From assembly GCA_963709525.1 (NCBI GenBank), contig CAVPXB010000021.1, positions 93,126-157,125 of the forward strand: 64,000 nt of DNA. Direction: 5' to 3'. Shown here piece after piece: positions 8,151 to 17,296 of the stretch; position 1 is the first letter of the stretch; every line of letters starts with the position of its first letter. Below the pieces are notes generated by a model. The model was not told where the DNA came from and made no database searches. It worked only from the letters and a program-made list of their open reading frames with translations. A program made the position numbers and the translations under genes. This DNA is from CAIWHR01 sp963709525 (GTDB lineage Bacteria; Pseudomonadota; Gammaproteobacteria; Burkholderiales; Casimicrobiaceae).

Positions 8151-9419
8151 TCAGGTGCCGCGCTCGATCAGCGCGGCGGCAAGTCCGTCCAGCGGCACGG
8201 CCGTCTGTTCGCCGCTCGCGCGCAGGGGTTTCACGCCGACGACCCCGGTCGTGGCCTCGTCGTCGCCGATGACGAGCGCGAACCGCGCGCCCGAAGCGTC
8301 GGCTTTCTTCATCTGCGACTTGAAGCTGCCGCCGCCGGCATTGACGATGATCGCGAGGCCTGCGTCGCGCAACCGCTCGCCCGCGCGCGCGGCGAGGCGG
8401 CTCGCCGCGTCGCCGGCATGCACGACGTACGCGAGCGGCGCGTCGTCGTGCGCGAGCCCGGCCTCCTGCAGCAGCAGCACCATGCGCTCGACGCCGATGG
8501 CGAAGCCGCAGGCGGGCGTGGGCTTGCCGCCGAGTTGCTCGAAGAGGCCGTCATAGCGCCCGCCACCGGCGACGGTACCCTGGGCGCCGAGCCGGTCGGT
8601 GATCCACTCGAACACCGTGCGATTGTAATAGTCGAGTCCGCGCACCAAACGGGGGTTGATCCCGAACGCGACGCCGTGATCGGCGAGCAATTGCTGCAGG
8701 CCGTCGAAATGCGCCCGCGAACCGGTGCCCAGGCGATCGAGCAGCTGCGGCGCGCCGGCGATGATCTCCTGCATCGCGGGGTTCTTGCTGTCGAGGACGC
8801 GCAGCGGATTGGCGTGCAATCGGCGCCTTGCGTCGTCGTCGAGCAGCGTGGCGTGGCGCTCGAAGTAGTCGATCAGGCCCTGCCGATGCGCGCGCCGCTC
8901 GTCGGCGTCGCCGATCGAGTTGATGGACAGAGCGATGCCGTCGGCCAGGCCCAGCTCACGCCACAGGCGGGCCAGCAGCACGATCTGCTCGGCGTCGACG
9001 TCGGGACCGGCAAAGCCCAGCGCCTCGATGTCGAGCTGGTGGAACTGGCGGTAACGCCCCTTCTGCGGGCGCTCGTGGCGGAACATGGGCCCGCCGGTCC
9101 ACACGCGTTGCGGCCGCTCGTAGCAGAGGTTGTGTTCGATCGCCGCGCGGACGATGCCCGCGGTCGCTTCCGGACGCAGCGTCAGCTTTTCGCCGTTGAG
9201 CTTGTCCTCGAACGAGTACATCTCCTTCTCGACGACGTCGGTGTGTTCGCCGATGCCGCGCACGAACAGCGCGGTGGGCTCGACGATCGGAACGCGGATA
9301 TTGCGGTAGCCGTACTGCGCGAACACGCGCCGCGCGGTGTCCTCGAAATGCTGCCACAGCGGGGATTCGGCGGGGAGCACATCGTTCATGCCCTTGACGG
9401 CCTGCAAGGCGTCGGCCAT
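8151..9419 (-). CDS. hisS: Histidyl-tRNA synthetase
   Basis: A class II aminoacyl-tRNA synthetase of 422 residues that charges tRNA-His. The N-terminal VKGMNDVLP signature, the motif 2 region FRHERPQKGRYRQFHQ, the His-binding LVRGLDYYN, and GGGRYDGL are all present. A C-terminal anticodon-binding domain ends with QMKKADASGARFALVIGDDE. The frame is open far upstream, but the ATG at 9419 starts the conserved MADALQAVKG and lies only five bases from the ispG stop, so it is the real start. Confidence 0.97.
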   Translation of the reverse strand: MADALQAVKGMNDVLPAESPLWQHFEDTARRVFAQYGYRNIRVPIVEPTALFVRGIGEHTDVVEKEMYSFEDKLNGEKLTLRPEATAGIVRAAIEHNLCYERPQRVWTGGPMFRHERPQKGRYRQFHQLDIEALGFAGPDVDAEQIVLLARLWRELGLADGIALSINSIGDADERRAHRQGLIDYFERHATLLDDDARRRLHANPLRVLDSKNPAMQEIIAGAPQLLDRLGTGSRAHFDGLQQLLADHGVAFGINPRLVRGLDYYNRTVFEWITDRLGAQGTVAGGGRYDGLFEQLGGKPTPACGFAIGVERMVLLLQEAGLAHDDAPLAYVVHAGDAASRLAARAGERLRDAGLAIIVNAGGGSFKSQMKKADASGARFALVIGDDEATTGVVGVKPLRASGEQTAVPLDGLAAALIERGT

Positions 9420-9424
9420 GTCGA

Positions 9425-10711
9425 TCAGACCATCGCCTTGACGGCGATCGTCTTGCGTTCCGGGTTGAGGTGCGCGGCCCGCGGCTCGCCGCCGTAGGTC
9501 GTGCGGACGTAGTCGTCGACGATTGCCTGGAATTCCTCGGCGATGCGCGAGCCTTTGAGCGTCACCGTCTTCTGGCCGTCGACATAGACAGGCGCGACCG
9601 GTGTTTCGCCGGTGCCGGGCAGCGAGATGCCGACGTTGGCAAGCTTCGATTCGCCGGGGCCGTTGACCACGCAGCCCATCACCGCGACGTGCATGTCGGC
9701 CACACCCGGATAGCGGGCGCCCCAGATCGGCATTTGCGCACGCAGAAAATCCTGGATCTTCGCCGCGAGTTCCTGAAACGTGGTGCTGGTCGTGCGGCCG
9801 CAGCCCGGACAGGCCGTCACCATCGGCGTGAACGAGCGCAGCCCCATCGTCTGCAGGATTTCCTGCGCGACGATCACTTCGCGCGTGCGGTCGCCGTAAG
9901 GTTCCGGCGTGAGCGACACGCGAATGGTGTCGCCGATGCCCTGCTGCAGCAGGATCGCGAGCGCGGCCGTCGACGCCACGATGCCCTTGCTGCCCATGCC
10001 GGCTTCGGTGAGGCCGAGATGCAGCGGGTAGTCGCAGCGCCGCGCAAGTTCGGCGTAGACGGCGACGAGATCCTGCACGGCGGACACCTTGCACGAGAGG
10101 ATGATCCGGTCGCCGGGCAGTCCGATGGCCTCGGCGTGCTGCGCGCTTTCGATGGCCGACACGATCAATGCCTCGCGCATCACCGCGTCGCCGGGCAAGG
10201 GTGCGGCGCGGACCGCGTTGGCATCCATCAGGCGCGCGAGCAATGCGGCATCGAGGCTGCCCCAGTTGACGCCGATGCGCACGGGCTTGCCGTACTCGAT
10301 CGCCTTCTCGATCATCACCGCGAACTGCGAATCCCGCTTGCTGCCTTTGCCTACGTTGCCCGGGTTGATGCGAAACTTCGCCAGCGCACGGGCGCAGTCG
10401 GGATGGTCGGTCAGGAGCTTGTGGCCGTTGAAGTGGAAGTCGCCGACCAGCGGCACGGTGCAGCCGCCGGCATCGAGGGCTTCGCGGATCGCCGGCACCG
10501 CGGCAGCCGCTGCGGCCGTGTCGACGGTGACGCGGACGATTTCCGAGCCGGTGGCGGCCAGCGCGCGCACCTGCCCGACCGTGGCCGCGACGTCGGCCGT
10601 GTCGGTGTTGGTCATCGACTGGACAAGGATGGGGGCCCCGCCGCCCACCTTGTGGCCGGCGATGTCCACCTGCCGGGTTTGCGGGCGCTCAAAGCGGGCG
10701 GGGGCGATCAT
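9425..10711 (-). CDS. ispG: 4-hydroxy-3-methylbut-2-en-1-yl diphosphate synthase
   Basis: A 428-residue [4Fe-4S] enzyme, the penultimate step of the MEP isoprenoid pathway, converting MEcPP to HMBPP. VQSMTNTDTAD at the N-terminus and the TIM-barrel segment FRINPGNVG are hallmarks. The cluster cysteines are Cys301 and Cys304 in CPGCGRT plus Cys347 in MGCVVNGPGES, which also carries the catalytic Glu. Spacing is four bases after rodZ and five bases before hisS, so it is inside one transcript. Confidence 0.97.
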   Translation of the reverse strand: MIAPARFERPQTRQVDIAGHKVGGGAPILVQSMTNTDTADVAATVGQVRALAATGSEIVRVTVDTAAAAAAVPAIREALDAGGCTVPLVGDFHFNGHKLLTDHPDCARALAKFRINPGNVGKGSKRDSQFAVMIEKAIEYGKPVRIGVNWGSLDAALLARLMDANAVRAAPLPGDAVMREALIVSAIESAQHAEAIGLPGDRIILSCKVSAVQDLVAVYAELARRCDYPLHLGLTEAGMGSKGIVASTAALAILLQQGIGDTIRVSLTPEPYGDRTREVIVAQEILQTMGLRSFTPMVTACPGCGRTTSTTFQELAAKIQDFLRAQMPIWGARYPGVADMHVAVMGCVVNGPGESKLANVGISLPGTGETPVAPVYVDGQKTVTLKGSRIAEEFQAIVDDYVRTTYGGEPRAAHLNPERKTIAVKAMV

Positions 10712-10715
10712 GGGC

Positions 10716-11642
10716 CTATTGCAGCGTGATGCGGGCGACGCCTTGCCGCGTGTAGGGAACGAGATCGACCTTCCGCCCGTCGAGGGTCACCGCCGCGTCG
10801 GCGGCGTTGCCGATGACAAGTTCGAACGGTGGCGAACCGGTCAGCGCCTGCGTCGAGCCGGGGACCATCATCTTCGACAGCAGCACGCGGCCGTTGCGGT
10901 CACGCACCTCGGTCCACGAATGATCGCGGTAGGAGAGGACGATTTCCCGCTCGCCCTGCGGCGCGACGCCGCCAGGATTGGCCGTCTTTGCCGGAGCATC
11001 GGCCGCGGCGGCGGAGGCCGGCGGCGCCGACTCCTGGGCGGCGACAGGATTGGGGAGCGGAATTCCGGCCGCGGGATTGGGCAAGGGCGCCGACGGCACG
11101 GACGCGGGGGCTGTCCCGGCGGAGGGGGGCGCCGGGACCGGCTTCGAATCGACGGCTGGGTCGCGCGCCGCCGGCGTGGTGCGCACCGACAGCGACGGCA
11201 GCAGGAACTCGTAGATGGCCAGCGCGGCAACGAGGGCGAGAACCAGCGGAACGGCCCAACGAATCCAGCCCGGGCGCGCATACTGGGAAACCGGCAATTC
11301 CCCGATCGACGGTGCCGTCGCGTGCAATGTCGGCGACTCGAGGCCCGGGTCGACCGACGCCCCCGGCAACGCCGCCATAACCTCCACGGCGTCGAGTTTC
11401 AGTAGTCGCGCATAGTTGCGCACGAACCCGCGAACGAAGGTGCGGCCCGGCAGCAGCGCGAAATTGCCATCCTCCAGCGCCTTGACCTGACGCGGGGCGA
11501 GCTTGAGCTGCTGGGAGACGTCCTCGATCGAAAGTCCGCCCCGCTCGCGGGCATTGCGCAACAGCGCTCCCGCGGGAATCGCGGCGCTGGCGACCGGCGG
11601 CAGATCGGGCGCGCCGTGCCGGACGGTATCGGGCTCACTCAC
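10716..11642 (-). CDS. rodZ: RodZ-like cytoskeletal/cell-shape protein (HTH plus DUF4115)
   Basis: A 308-residue bitopic membrane protein. A Cro/CI-type helix-turn-helix domain (LLRNARERGGLSIEDVSQQL onwards, residues 27-90) faces the cytoplasm and in known RodZ contacts MreB. One transmembrane helix follows at about 128-148, then an alanine/proline-rich periplasmic linker and a C-terminal DUF4115 beta domain (SYRDHSWTEVRDRNGRVL). No ATG is suitably placed; the GTG at 11642 overlaps the pilF stop as GTGA and gives the standard family N-terminus, so I choose it. Confidence 0.9.
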   Translation of the reverse strand: MSEPDTVRHGAPDLPPVASAAIPAGALLRNARERGGLSIEDVSQQLKLAPRQVKALEDGNFALLPGRTFVRGFVRNYARLLKLDAVEVMAALPGASVDPGLESPTLHATAPSIGELPVSQYARPGWIRWAVPLVLALVAALAIYEFLLPSLSVRTTPAARDPAVDSKPVPAPPSAGTAPASVPSAPLPNPAAGIPLPNPVAAQESAPPASAAAADAPAKTANPGGVAPQGEREIVLSYRDHSWTEVRDRNGRVLLSKMMVPGSTQALTGSPPFELVIGNAADAAVTLDGRKVDLVPYTRQGVARITLQ

Positions 11643-12457
11643 TCGCAAGCTCCCGTGGCGATGGACTTGGTTTCCGCGGCGTTCGGATATCGATTGCGCA
11701 ACTGCGACACGTAGGACCGTTCGGCCTGCGTGTCGCCCAGCTTGCGTTCGATGCACATGCCCAGGTGCAGCGATTCGGGGGGCGGGTTGGCTTCCTGGGT
11801 CACGATCTTCATCCAGACGCGCGCCTCATCCAGCCGCGACGCCTTGAACGCGATCAACGCGAGGTTGTACGCCGCCGTCGCGTTGTTGGGTGCGACCTGC
11901 AATGCCCGGCGGAAGTAGGTCTCGGCGTCGGCGATGCGCCCCAGCGACGCGCTGCACTTGCCGGCGTTCACCAGCGCCGTTTCCGGGGTCTTGTAGAGCG
12001 GGTTGCGCAACGCCGCCTCGAATTCGGCGATCGATTCGCTTGCACGGCCGTGCGTGCACAGGTACCAACCCCAGTTGTGGCGGGTGTCCGAATCCTGCGG
12101 GGCGAGCTGCAGCGCGCGCTGGAAGCTCTGTTCGGCCTTGGGGTTTTCTCCCAGCACCGCGTAGACGAGGCCGTAGATGTTCCAGGCGCGCGCATTGTTG
12201 GGGTCGAGCCGCACCGCTTCGTTCAGCTCTTCGAGCGCGACGTCCATCTGGCCGCGCTCGAAGTAGCCGGCGCCGAGCTCGGCGCGAAGCTGTGATCGGT
12301 ATTCCGGCGTCACCACCGGCTGCTTGATCGGCGGCAGCGACTCCTGCGGCGGCGGCGCGTTCGGCGGCGGCGACTTGCTCGCGCATCCGGTGAAGAGTGC
12401 CGCTGCCAGCACGGCGGTGCCGAGCAGGGCGAGGCGGGATCGTGGCATCATCATCAT
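11639..12457 (-). CDS. pilF: Type IV pilus biogenesis lipoprotein PilF/PilW
   Basis: A 272-residue lipoprotein pilotin that brings the PilQ secretin to the outer membrane. It starts with four consecutive ATG codons at 12446-12457, followed by a signal peptide and lipobox LFTGC (Cys25). Six TPR units follow, for example LGAGYFERGQMDVALEELNEA and AWNIYGLVYAVLGENPKAEQ. The start is eight bases after the rlmN stop. Which of the four Mets is used cannot be told from sequence. Confidence 0.93.
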   Translation of the reverse strand: MMMMPRSRLALLGTAVLAAALFTGCASKSPPPNAPPPQESLPPIKQPVVTPEYRSQLRAELGAGYFERGQMDVALEELNEAVRLDPNNARAWNIYGLVYAVLGENPKAEQSFQRALQLAPQDSDTRHNWGWYLCTHGRASESIAEFEAALRNPLYKTPETALVNAGKCSASLGRIADAETYFRRALQVAPNNATAAYNLALIAFKASRLDEARVWMKIVTQEANPPPESLHLGMCIERKLGDTQAERSYVSQLRNRYPNAAETKSIATGACE

Positions 12458-12465
12458 GGTGGCGG

Positions 12466-13614
12466 TCAGACGCGGGCAGGAGTTGCCGGCTGGCAGGATG
12501 CGGCGACGCCTTCGATGCGCACAAGCCGTCGCTTCGTGCGATCGAGGACCTGTCCGGCAAGCTGGCCGCACGCGGCATCGATGTCGTCGCCGCGCGTCTT
12601 GCGCACGGTCGTCACCAGGCCCGCGTCCATCAGTACTTTCTGGAATGCCAGGATGCGCTCGCGCGGACTGGTGTGGAACGCCGAACCCGCGAACGGGTTG
12701 AACGGAATCAGGTTGATCTTGCACGGCACGTCACGCACGCAGGCGACGAGGGCGCGCGCGTGGGCGGCGGAGTCGTTGACGCCGTCGAGCATCACGTATT
12801 CGAAGGTGACGAAGTCGCGCGGCGCGCGCTCGAGGTAGCGCCGGCAGGCGGGCAGGAGCTCGGCGAGCGGGTACTTGCGATTGATCGGCACCAGCTGGTC
12901 GCGCAACGCGTCGTCCGGCGCGTGCAGCGACACCGCCAGCGCCACCGGGCAGGCGTCGCGCAGGCGGTCAAGCGCGGGCACCAGGCCCGACGTGGACAGC
13001 GTGACGCGGCGGCGGGACAGGCCGTAGGCGTCGTCGTCGAGGAACACCCTGAGCGCGGTGACGACGTGGTCGAAATTGGCCAGCGGCTCGCCCATGCCCA
13101 TCAGCACGACATTGGTGATGGGCGCGCGGCCGTGCTCGACCCAGGGCGCGGCAGTTGCTGCCCCCTTGGAGCCGTCCGCCAGCAGCGCACGGTTGGCGTG
13201 CCACAGCTGGCCGATGATCTCGGCCGCGGAGAGGTTGCGGTTGAAGCCCTGCTTGCCGGTCGAACAGAAGGAACAGTCGAGCGCGCAGCCGGCTTGCGAG
13301 CTCACGCACAATGTCCCTCTATCGTCCTCGGGGATGTAGACGGCCTCGACCGCATTGCCGCCACCGGCATCGAGCAGCCACTTGCGCGTGCCGTCGGCCG
13401 CGGTGGAATCGCGGATGACCGTCGGCCCCCGGACTTCGGCGATCGACGCAAGCTTTTCGCGCAGAGGGCGCGCGAGGTCCGTCATCGCGCCGATGTCGCC
13501 GATCAGGCGCTGGTGCAGCCAGTGCGACACCTGACGGGCGCGAAACGGCTTCTCGCCCAGGTTCGCGAACAGCGCGGCAAGACCGTCGGCGTCGAGGTCG
13601 AGGAGGTTGATCAC
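12466..13614 (-). CDS. rlmN: Dual-specificity 23S rRNA/tRNA m2A methyltransferase RlmN
   Basis: A 382-residue radical-SAM enzyme that methylates C2 of A2503 in 23S rRNA and A37 in some tRNAs. The CxxxCxxC iron-sulfur motif is Cys110, Cys114, Cys117 (SQAGCALDCSFCSTG). GMGEPLANFD is the conserved SAM-binding loop, and the C-terminal Cys used in the covalent intermediate lies in the usual region. Length is normal. It follows ndk by 26 bases and precedes pilF. Confidence 0.96.
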   Translation of the reverse strand: MINLLDLDADGLAALFANLGEKPFRARQVSHWLHQRLIGDIGAMTDLARPLREKLASIAEVRGPTVIRDSTAADGTRKWLLDAGGGNAVEAVYIPEDDRGTLCVSSQAGCALDCSFCSTGKQGFNRNLSAAEIIGQLWHANRALLADGSKGAATAAPWVEHGRAPITNVVLMGMGEPLANFDHVVTALRVFLDDDAYGLSRRRVTLSTSGLVPALDRLRDACPVALAVSLHAPDDALRDQLVPINRKYPLAELLPACRRYLERAPRDFVTFEYVMLDGVNDSAAHARALVACVRDVPCKINLIPFNPFAGSAFHTSPRERILAFQKVLMDAGLVTTVRKTRGDDIDAACGQLAGQVLDRTKRRLVRIEGVAASCQPATPARV

Positions 13615-13640
13615 GGGAGCACGTCGGGACGCGACGCGGT

Positions 13641-14066
13641 TCAGCGGGCGTACACCGCCAGCGCGGGGAAGAAATACGCAATTTCGACGGCGGCCGTGTC
13701 CGGGCTGTCGGAACCGTGCACGGCGTTGGCGTCGATCGACTCGGCGAAATCGGCGCGAATGGTGCCGGCAGCGGCCTTTTTCGGATCGGTCGCGCCCATG
13801 AGATCGCGGTTTTTCGCGATCGCGGCCTCGCCCTCGAGCACCTGGATCATCACCGGTCCCGAAATCATGAAATCGACCAGATCCTTGAAAAACGGACGTT
13901 CGCGATGGACGGCATAGAAGCCCTCGGCCTCCGACCGCGACAACCGGCGCATCTGCGCAGCGGCGATCCTGAGGCCGTTGGTCTCGAAGCGCGAATAGAT
14001 CTTGCCGATGACGTTCTTGCCCACGGCGTCGGGTTTGATGATGGAAAGCGTGCGTTCAACCGCCAT
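13641..14066 (-). CDS. ndk: Nucleoside diphosphate kinase
   Basis: A 141-residue enzyme balancing nucleoside triphosphate pools by phosphotransfer through a His. His117 in NAVHGSD is the phosphorylated residue, and ERTLSIIKPDAV starts the fold. The length is exactly that of the family. GGAG lies upstream of the ATG, and a TATAAT hexamer at 14105-14110 on the minus strand is a likely -10 for the whole ndk-rlmN-pilF-rodZ-ispG-hisS-yfgM-bamB run. Confidence 0.97.
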   Translation of the reverse strand: MAVERTLSIIKPDAVGKNVIGKIYSRFETNGLRIAAAQMRRLSRSEAEGFYAVHRERPFFKDLVDFMISGPVMIQVLEGEAAIAKNRDLMGATDPKKAAAGTIRADFAESIDANAVHGSDSPDTAAVEIAYFFPALAVYAR

Positions 14067-14104
14067 GATTGGACTCCGGACGAATAAATGCGAGTAAATT
14101 CAAA

Positions 14105-14110
14105 ATTATA
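14105..14110 (-). promoter_or_regulatory. Putative -10 element upstream of ndk
   Basis: A perfect TATAAT on the minus strand, 39 bases upstream of the ndk ATG within an AT-rich island (14084-14113) in an otherwise GC-rich region. No good -35 is visible at the expected distance. Confidence 0.4.
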
Positions 14111-14249
14111 ACACGTCTGCATCGCCCTCGGCCGCGGCTCTGGGGCTGCGGTTGAGACACCTCCGAGCGCGGTTTTCCCCGGCGGGAACGCCTGCTGTGC
14201 CGGGGTCGAACGGGGCGGTACCGGGTACGGCCGGGGCGCCCGAAACAGC

Positions 14250-14274
14250 GGGGCCCGGCTTTCGGCCGGGCCCC
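14250..14274 (-). terminator. Strong GC hairpin downstream of dctM
   Basis: A perfect inverted repeat with ten-base arms (GGGGCCCGGC and GCCGGGCCCC) and a five-base loop, beginning 31 bases beyond the dctM stop. Only a short TTT follows on the minus strand, so it may be a terminator without a full U-tract or an mRNA 3' end stabiliser for the dctPQM transcript. Confidence 0.55.
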
Positions 14275-14304
14275 GAGTCGGCCGACGCTGTCGCTGCCGA
14301 GTGT

Positions 14305-15585
14305 CTAACCCATCAACAGGTTGGGCAGCCAGAGCGAGATGATCGGCACGTAGGTGATCAGCAGCAGGAACAGCAGCATCACCAGGATCCACGGCGCGCA
14401 GGCCTTGGTCACCTCGGTCAGGCCCATGCCGGCGATGCCGGAGGCGACGTAGAGGTTTAGGCCCACCGGAGGCGTGATCATGCCGATTTCCATGTTGACG
14501 GTCATCAGCACGCCGAGGTGGATGGGGTCGATGCCGAGTTTCATCGCCACCGGAAAGAGGATAGGCGCGGTGATGAGCAGGATCGACGAGGGCTCCATGA
14601 AGTTGCCGGCGATCAGCAGCATCACGTTGACGACCATCAGGAACATCCACGGGGAGAGACCCATCTCGTTGATCCACGCGGCGAGGTTCTGCGGGATCTG
14701 TTCGGAGGTGAGCAGGAACGAGAACAGCACCGCGTTGGTGATGATGTAGAGGATCATCGCCGACAGGTTGGCCGAATCCAGCAGCACCTTCGGCACCTGC
14801 TTCAGCGTAAGGTCCTTGTAGACGTAGACCGAGACGAAGAATGCGTAGGCGGCGCTCATCGCCGCGGCTTCGGTGGGCGTGAAGATCCCCGAATAGATGC
14901 CGCCGATGACGACGACGACCAGCGCGAGACCCCAGACGCTTTCGCGGAACGCCGCGAACATCTCGGCGAAGCTCGCCTTGGCCATCCGCGGGTAGTTGCG
15001 CTTCTTCGCCACCGCCCAGGTGACGAACAGCAGCAGACCGGCCAGCATCAGGCCTGGGATGATGCCGGCGATAAAGAGCTTGCCGATCGACGAGTTGGTC
15101 GACACCGCGTAGATCACCATCACGATCGACGGCGGGATGAGGATGCCCAGCGCACCGGCGGTGCCGATGACTCCGACGCCGAACCTCTTCGGATAGCCCT
15201 GCTTGACCATCGCCGGCAGCAGGATCGAGCCGATGGCGACCACCGTCGCCGGGCTCGAGCCCGACACCGCGGCGAACAGCGCGCAGGCGAGCACGCCGCC
15301 CAGCGCCAGGCCGCCGTGCAGGTGGCCGACCATTGCTGTCGCGAACCGGATCATCCGCTTGGCGACGCCGCCGTGGGTGAGGAAATTCCCGGCGAGGATG
15401 AAGAACGGGATCGCCATGATCTCGAACTTCTCGATGCCGGTGAAGAGCTTCAGCGCCACCGATTCCAGCGGCACCTGCGTCATCGCGAACAGGAAGGTGA
15501 GGACGGTGAGGCCGAGCGAAATCGATATCGGCATCCCCGTGATCATCAGGGCGCACAGCAGCCCGAAGATGACGAGCGCTGTCAT
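14305..15585 (-). CDS. dctM: TRAP transporter large permease subunit DctM
   Basis: A 426-residue membrane protein with about 12 helices, the ion-coupled transport subunit of a tripartite ATP-independent periplasmic transporter. Family motifs include GMPISISLGLTVL at the N-terminus, FFILAGNFLTHGGVAKR and GILIPPSIVM. Its ATG overlaps the dctQ stop as ATGA. It is the last gene before the hairpin at 14250-14274. Confidence 0.94.
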   Translation of the reverse strand: MTALVIFGLLCALMITGMPISISLGLTVLTFLFAMTQVPLESVALKLFTGIEKFEIMAIPFFILAGNFLTHGGVAKRMIRFATAMVGHLHGGLALGGVLACALFAAVSGSSPATVVAIGSILLPAMVKQGYPKRFGVGVIGTAGALGILIPPSIVMVIYAVSTNSSIGKLFIAGIIPGLMLAGLLLFVTWAVAKKRNYPRMAKASFAEMFAAFRESVWGLALVVVVIGGIYSGIFTPTEAAAMSAAYAFFVSVYVYKDLTLKQVPKVLLDSANLSAMILYIITNAVLFSFLLTSEQIPQNLAAWINEMGLSPWMFLMVVNVMLLIAGNFMEPSSILLITAPILFPVAMKLGIDPIHLGVLMTVNMEIGMITPPVGLNLYVASGIAGMGLTEVTKACAPWILVMLLFLLLITYVPIISLWLPNLLMG

Positions 15586-16199
15586 GACGGCCTCCCGTGG
15601 GTGAGGTCATCGGGATGGAGGTCGGACGGCAGCTTCACCCACGCGGTGGCGTCTTCCTTGTCGAGGCCCTCGACGTGCGCGTGGTCGGCGTGGGGGAGGT
15701 TGCCGGTCTTGATGAAACTCCACGTCACCTGCAGGAAGCGGTAGCACATCAGGTACGAGCCCAGCGGGACGCAAAGGTAGACGATCCACTTGGGCATCTC
15801 GAGGTCGGCCGACACCTGATCAGTGTGGAAGAGTTCCCAGACGAAGTGGGCACCGAAGGTTCCGATGATGCCGGTGAAAAGTGCGCCGGCGAGAAGCCCG
15901 AAGATCACGAACTTGGCACGCAGCTTGTCGGACAGCGCGTTGATCAGCACGTCGACCCCGACGTGGATGCCGGTTCGCACGCCATAGGCGGCCCCGAACT
16001 TGGCCATCCAGACGAACATGAAGATGCAGAGTTCCTGCGCCCAGCCCAGGTTGATGCCGAGCAGGAAATCCTGGACGCCGGGGATCGGCATGCCGGAGGC
16101 GTAGCGATGCAGCACGGCGATGAAGATGATCACCGTGGCCGCGCCGATGAGGAAGGTGATGATCCATTCCTCGAGATGATCGAGGGCGCGATTGAGCAT
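15582..16199 (-). CDS. dctQ: TRAP transporter small permease subunit DctQ
   Basis: A 205-residue membrane protein with four predicted helices, for example IITFLIGAATVIIFIAVLHRY and FVIFGLLAGALFTGIIGTF. LGINLGWAQELCIFMFVWMAKFGA is the conserved DctQ core. It forms the membrane complex with DctM. An approximately 30-residue charged C-terminal tail (EGLDKEDATAWVKL) is slightly longer than in many relatives. Confidence 0.9.
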   Translation of the reverse strand: MLNRALDHLEEWIITFLIGAATVIIFIAVLHRYASGMPIPGVQDFLLGINLGWAQELCIFMFVWMAKFGAAYGVRTGIHVGVDVLINALSDKLRAKFVIFGLLAGALFTGIIGTFGAHFVWELFHTDQVSADLEMPKWIVYLCVPLGSYLMCYRFLQVTWSFIKTGNLPHADHAHVEGLDKEDATAWVKLPSDLHPDDLTHGRPS

Positions 16200-16224
16200 T
16201 TGCCCATCTCCTCCGGGTCAGGAA

Positions 16225-16258
16225 ATCCGAAAAACGGATGCCCGCCGTTGCGGCGGGC
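16225..16258 (-). promoter_or_regulatory. Tandem hairpins between dctP and dctQ
   Basis: Two adjacent perfect inverted repeats: ATCCG/CGGAT with an A5 loop (16225-16239) and GCCCGCC/GGCGGGC with a five-base loop (16240-16258). They separate the receptor gene from the permease genes. In binding-protein transport operons such hairpins often terminate part of transcription or protect the upstream mRNA, giving more receptor than permease; that role is inferred here. Confidence 0.45.
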
Positions 16259-16285
16259 CTCCGGTGCGGCCGCTCTTGGGCGGCT

Positions 16286-17296
16286 TCAGTCGGCCTTGAA
16301 GCCGGTTTCCTTGTAGATCGCCTGGATGGTGTCCTTGCCGATCCGGCTTTCCATTTCCTTGTGCACGGGAACCATCGCCTTCTTCCACGCGGCGCGCTCG
16401 GCGGCCGTCGGCACGTAGACTGCCGTCTTGCCCGAAGCCTTGATCTTTTCCAGCGACTGGTCGTTTTCCTGCTTGGCAATCGAATTTGCGTATTTCGTCG
16501 CCTCCGCCATGGCGGCTTCGAGCTCTTTGCGGACGTCGGCCGGCAGCGCGTCCCAGAACTTCTTGTTGGCGATCACCGCGTAGCCCAGGTAGCCATGCTC
16601 GGTGACGATGGCGTGCTTCTGCACTTCATGCATCTTCTGCGTGTACATGTTCGACGGTGGGTTTTCGGTGCCGTCGACCACGCCGGTCTGCAGCGCCTGG
16701 TAGACCTCGGAGAAGGCCATCGTCTGCGGGATCGCGCCGATCGCGCGCATCTGTGCCTCGAGCACCTTCGACGACTGGATGCGCAGCTTCTGGCCCTTGA
16801 TGTCGGCGGGCAGCTTGAGCGCCTTGTTGGCGGAGAGCACCTTGAAGCCGTTGTCCCAGTACGCGAGGCCGACGATGCCCTTGGGATCGAGCTTCTTGAA
16901 CAACGCAGCGCCGGCCGGGCCCTCGGTCACCTTGTGCAGTTCCGCGGTGTTGTCGAAGATGAACGGCAGGTCGAAGACCTCGAAATCGCGCACGCCCAGG
17001 GGGCCGAACTTGGCCAGCGAGGGCGCCAGCATGTGGACCGACCCCAGCGACAGCGCTTCCATCTCCTCGCCGTCCTTGTACAACTGGGAGTTGGGATAGA
17101 TCTCGATCTTGACCTTGCCCTTGAGGCGGGCCTCGGCGAGCTCCTTGAACTTCTCGGCGGCCTTGCCCTTGGGCGTGTCGGGGGCGACGACGTGGCTGAA
17201 CTTGATGACGATCGGCGCTTGCGCGAATGCGGCGCCTGCGGCGAACACGGCCGCGGCGGCCAGCGCCAAGGCAAGACGAAGCTGCGGGAATTTCAT
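16286..17296 (-). CDS. dctP: TRAP transporter periplasmic receptor DctP
   Basis: A 336-residue solute-binding protein with a clear signal peptide ending AAFAQA. PIVIKFSHVVAPDTPKGKAA begins the mature domain. KLRIQSSKVLEAQMRAIGA contains the Arg that in this family salt-bridges the ligand carboxylate, and VVDGTENPPSN is the conserved hinge motif. AGGAGG lies just before the ATG. First gene of dctPQM, whose ligand is probably a C4-dicarboxylate or related carboxylic acid; the exact substrate cannot be read. Confidence 0.94.
   Translation of the reverse strand: MKFPQLRLALALAAAAVFAAGAAFAQAPIVIKFSHVVAPDTPKGKAAEKFKELAEARLKGKVKIEIYPNSQLYKDGEEMEALSLGSVHMLAPSLAKFGPLGVRDFEVFDLPFIFDNTAELHKVTEGPAGAALFKKLDPKGIVGLAYWDNGFKVLSANKALKLPADIKGQKLRIQSSKVLEAQMRAIGAIPQTMAFSEVYQALQTGVVDGTENPPSNMYTQKMHEVQKHAIVTEHGYLGYAVIANKKFWDALPADVRKELEAAMAEATKYANSIAKQENDQSLEKIKASGKTAVYVPTAAERAAWKKAMVPVHKEMESRIGKDTIQAIYKETGFKAD

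Noticed and set aside
12446..12457. Four tandem ATG codons as a possible repeat or slippage element
   Set aside because: They are the start of pilF; four repeats are too few to argue for phase variation.
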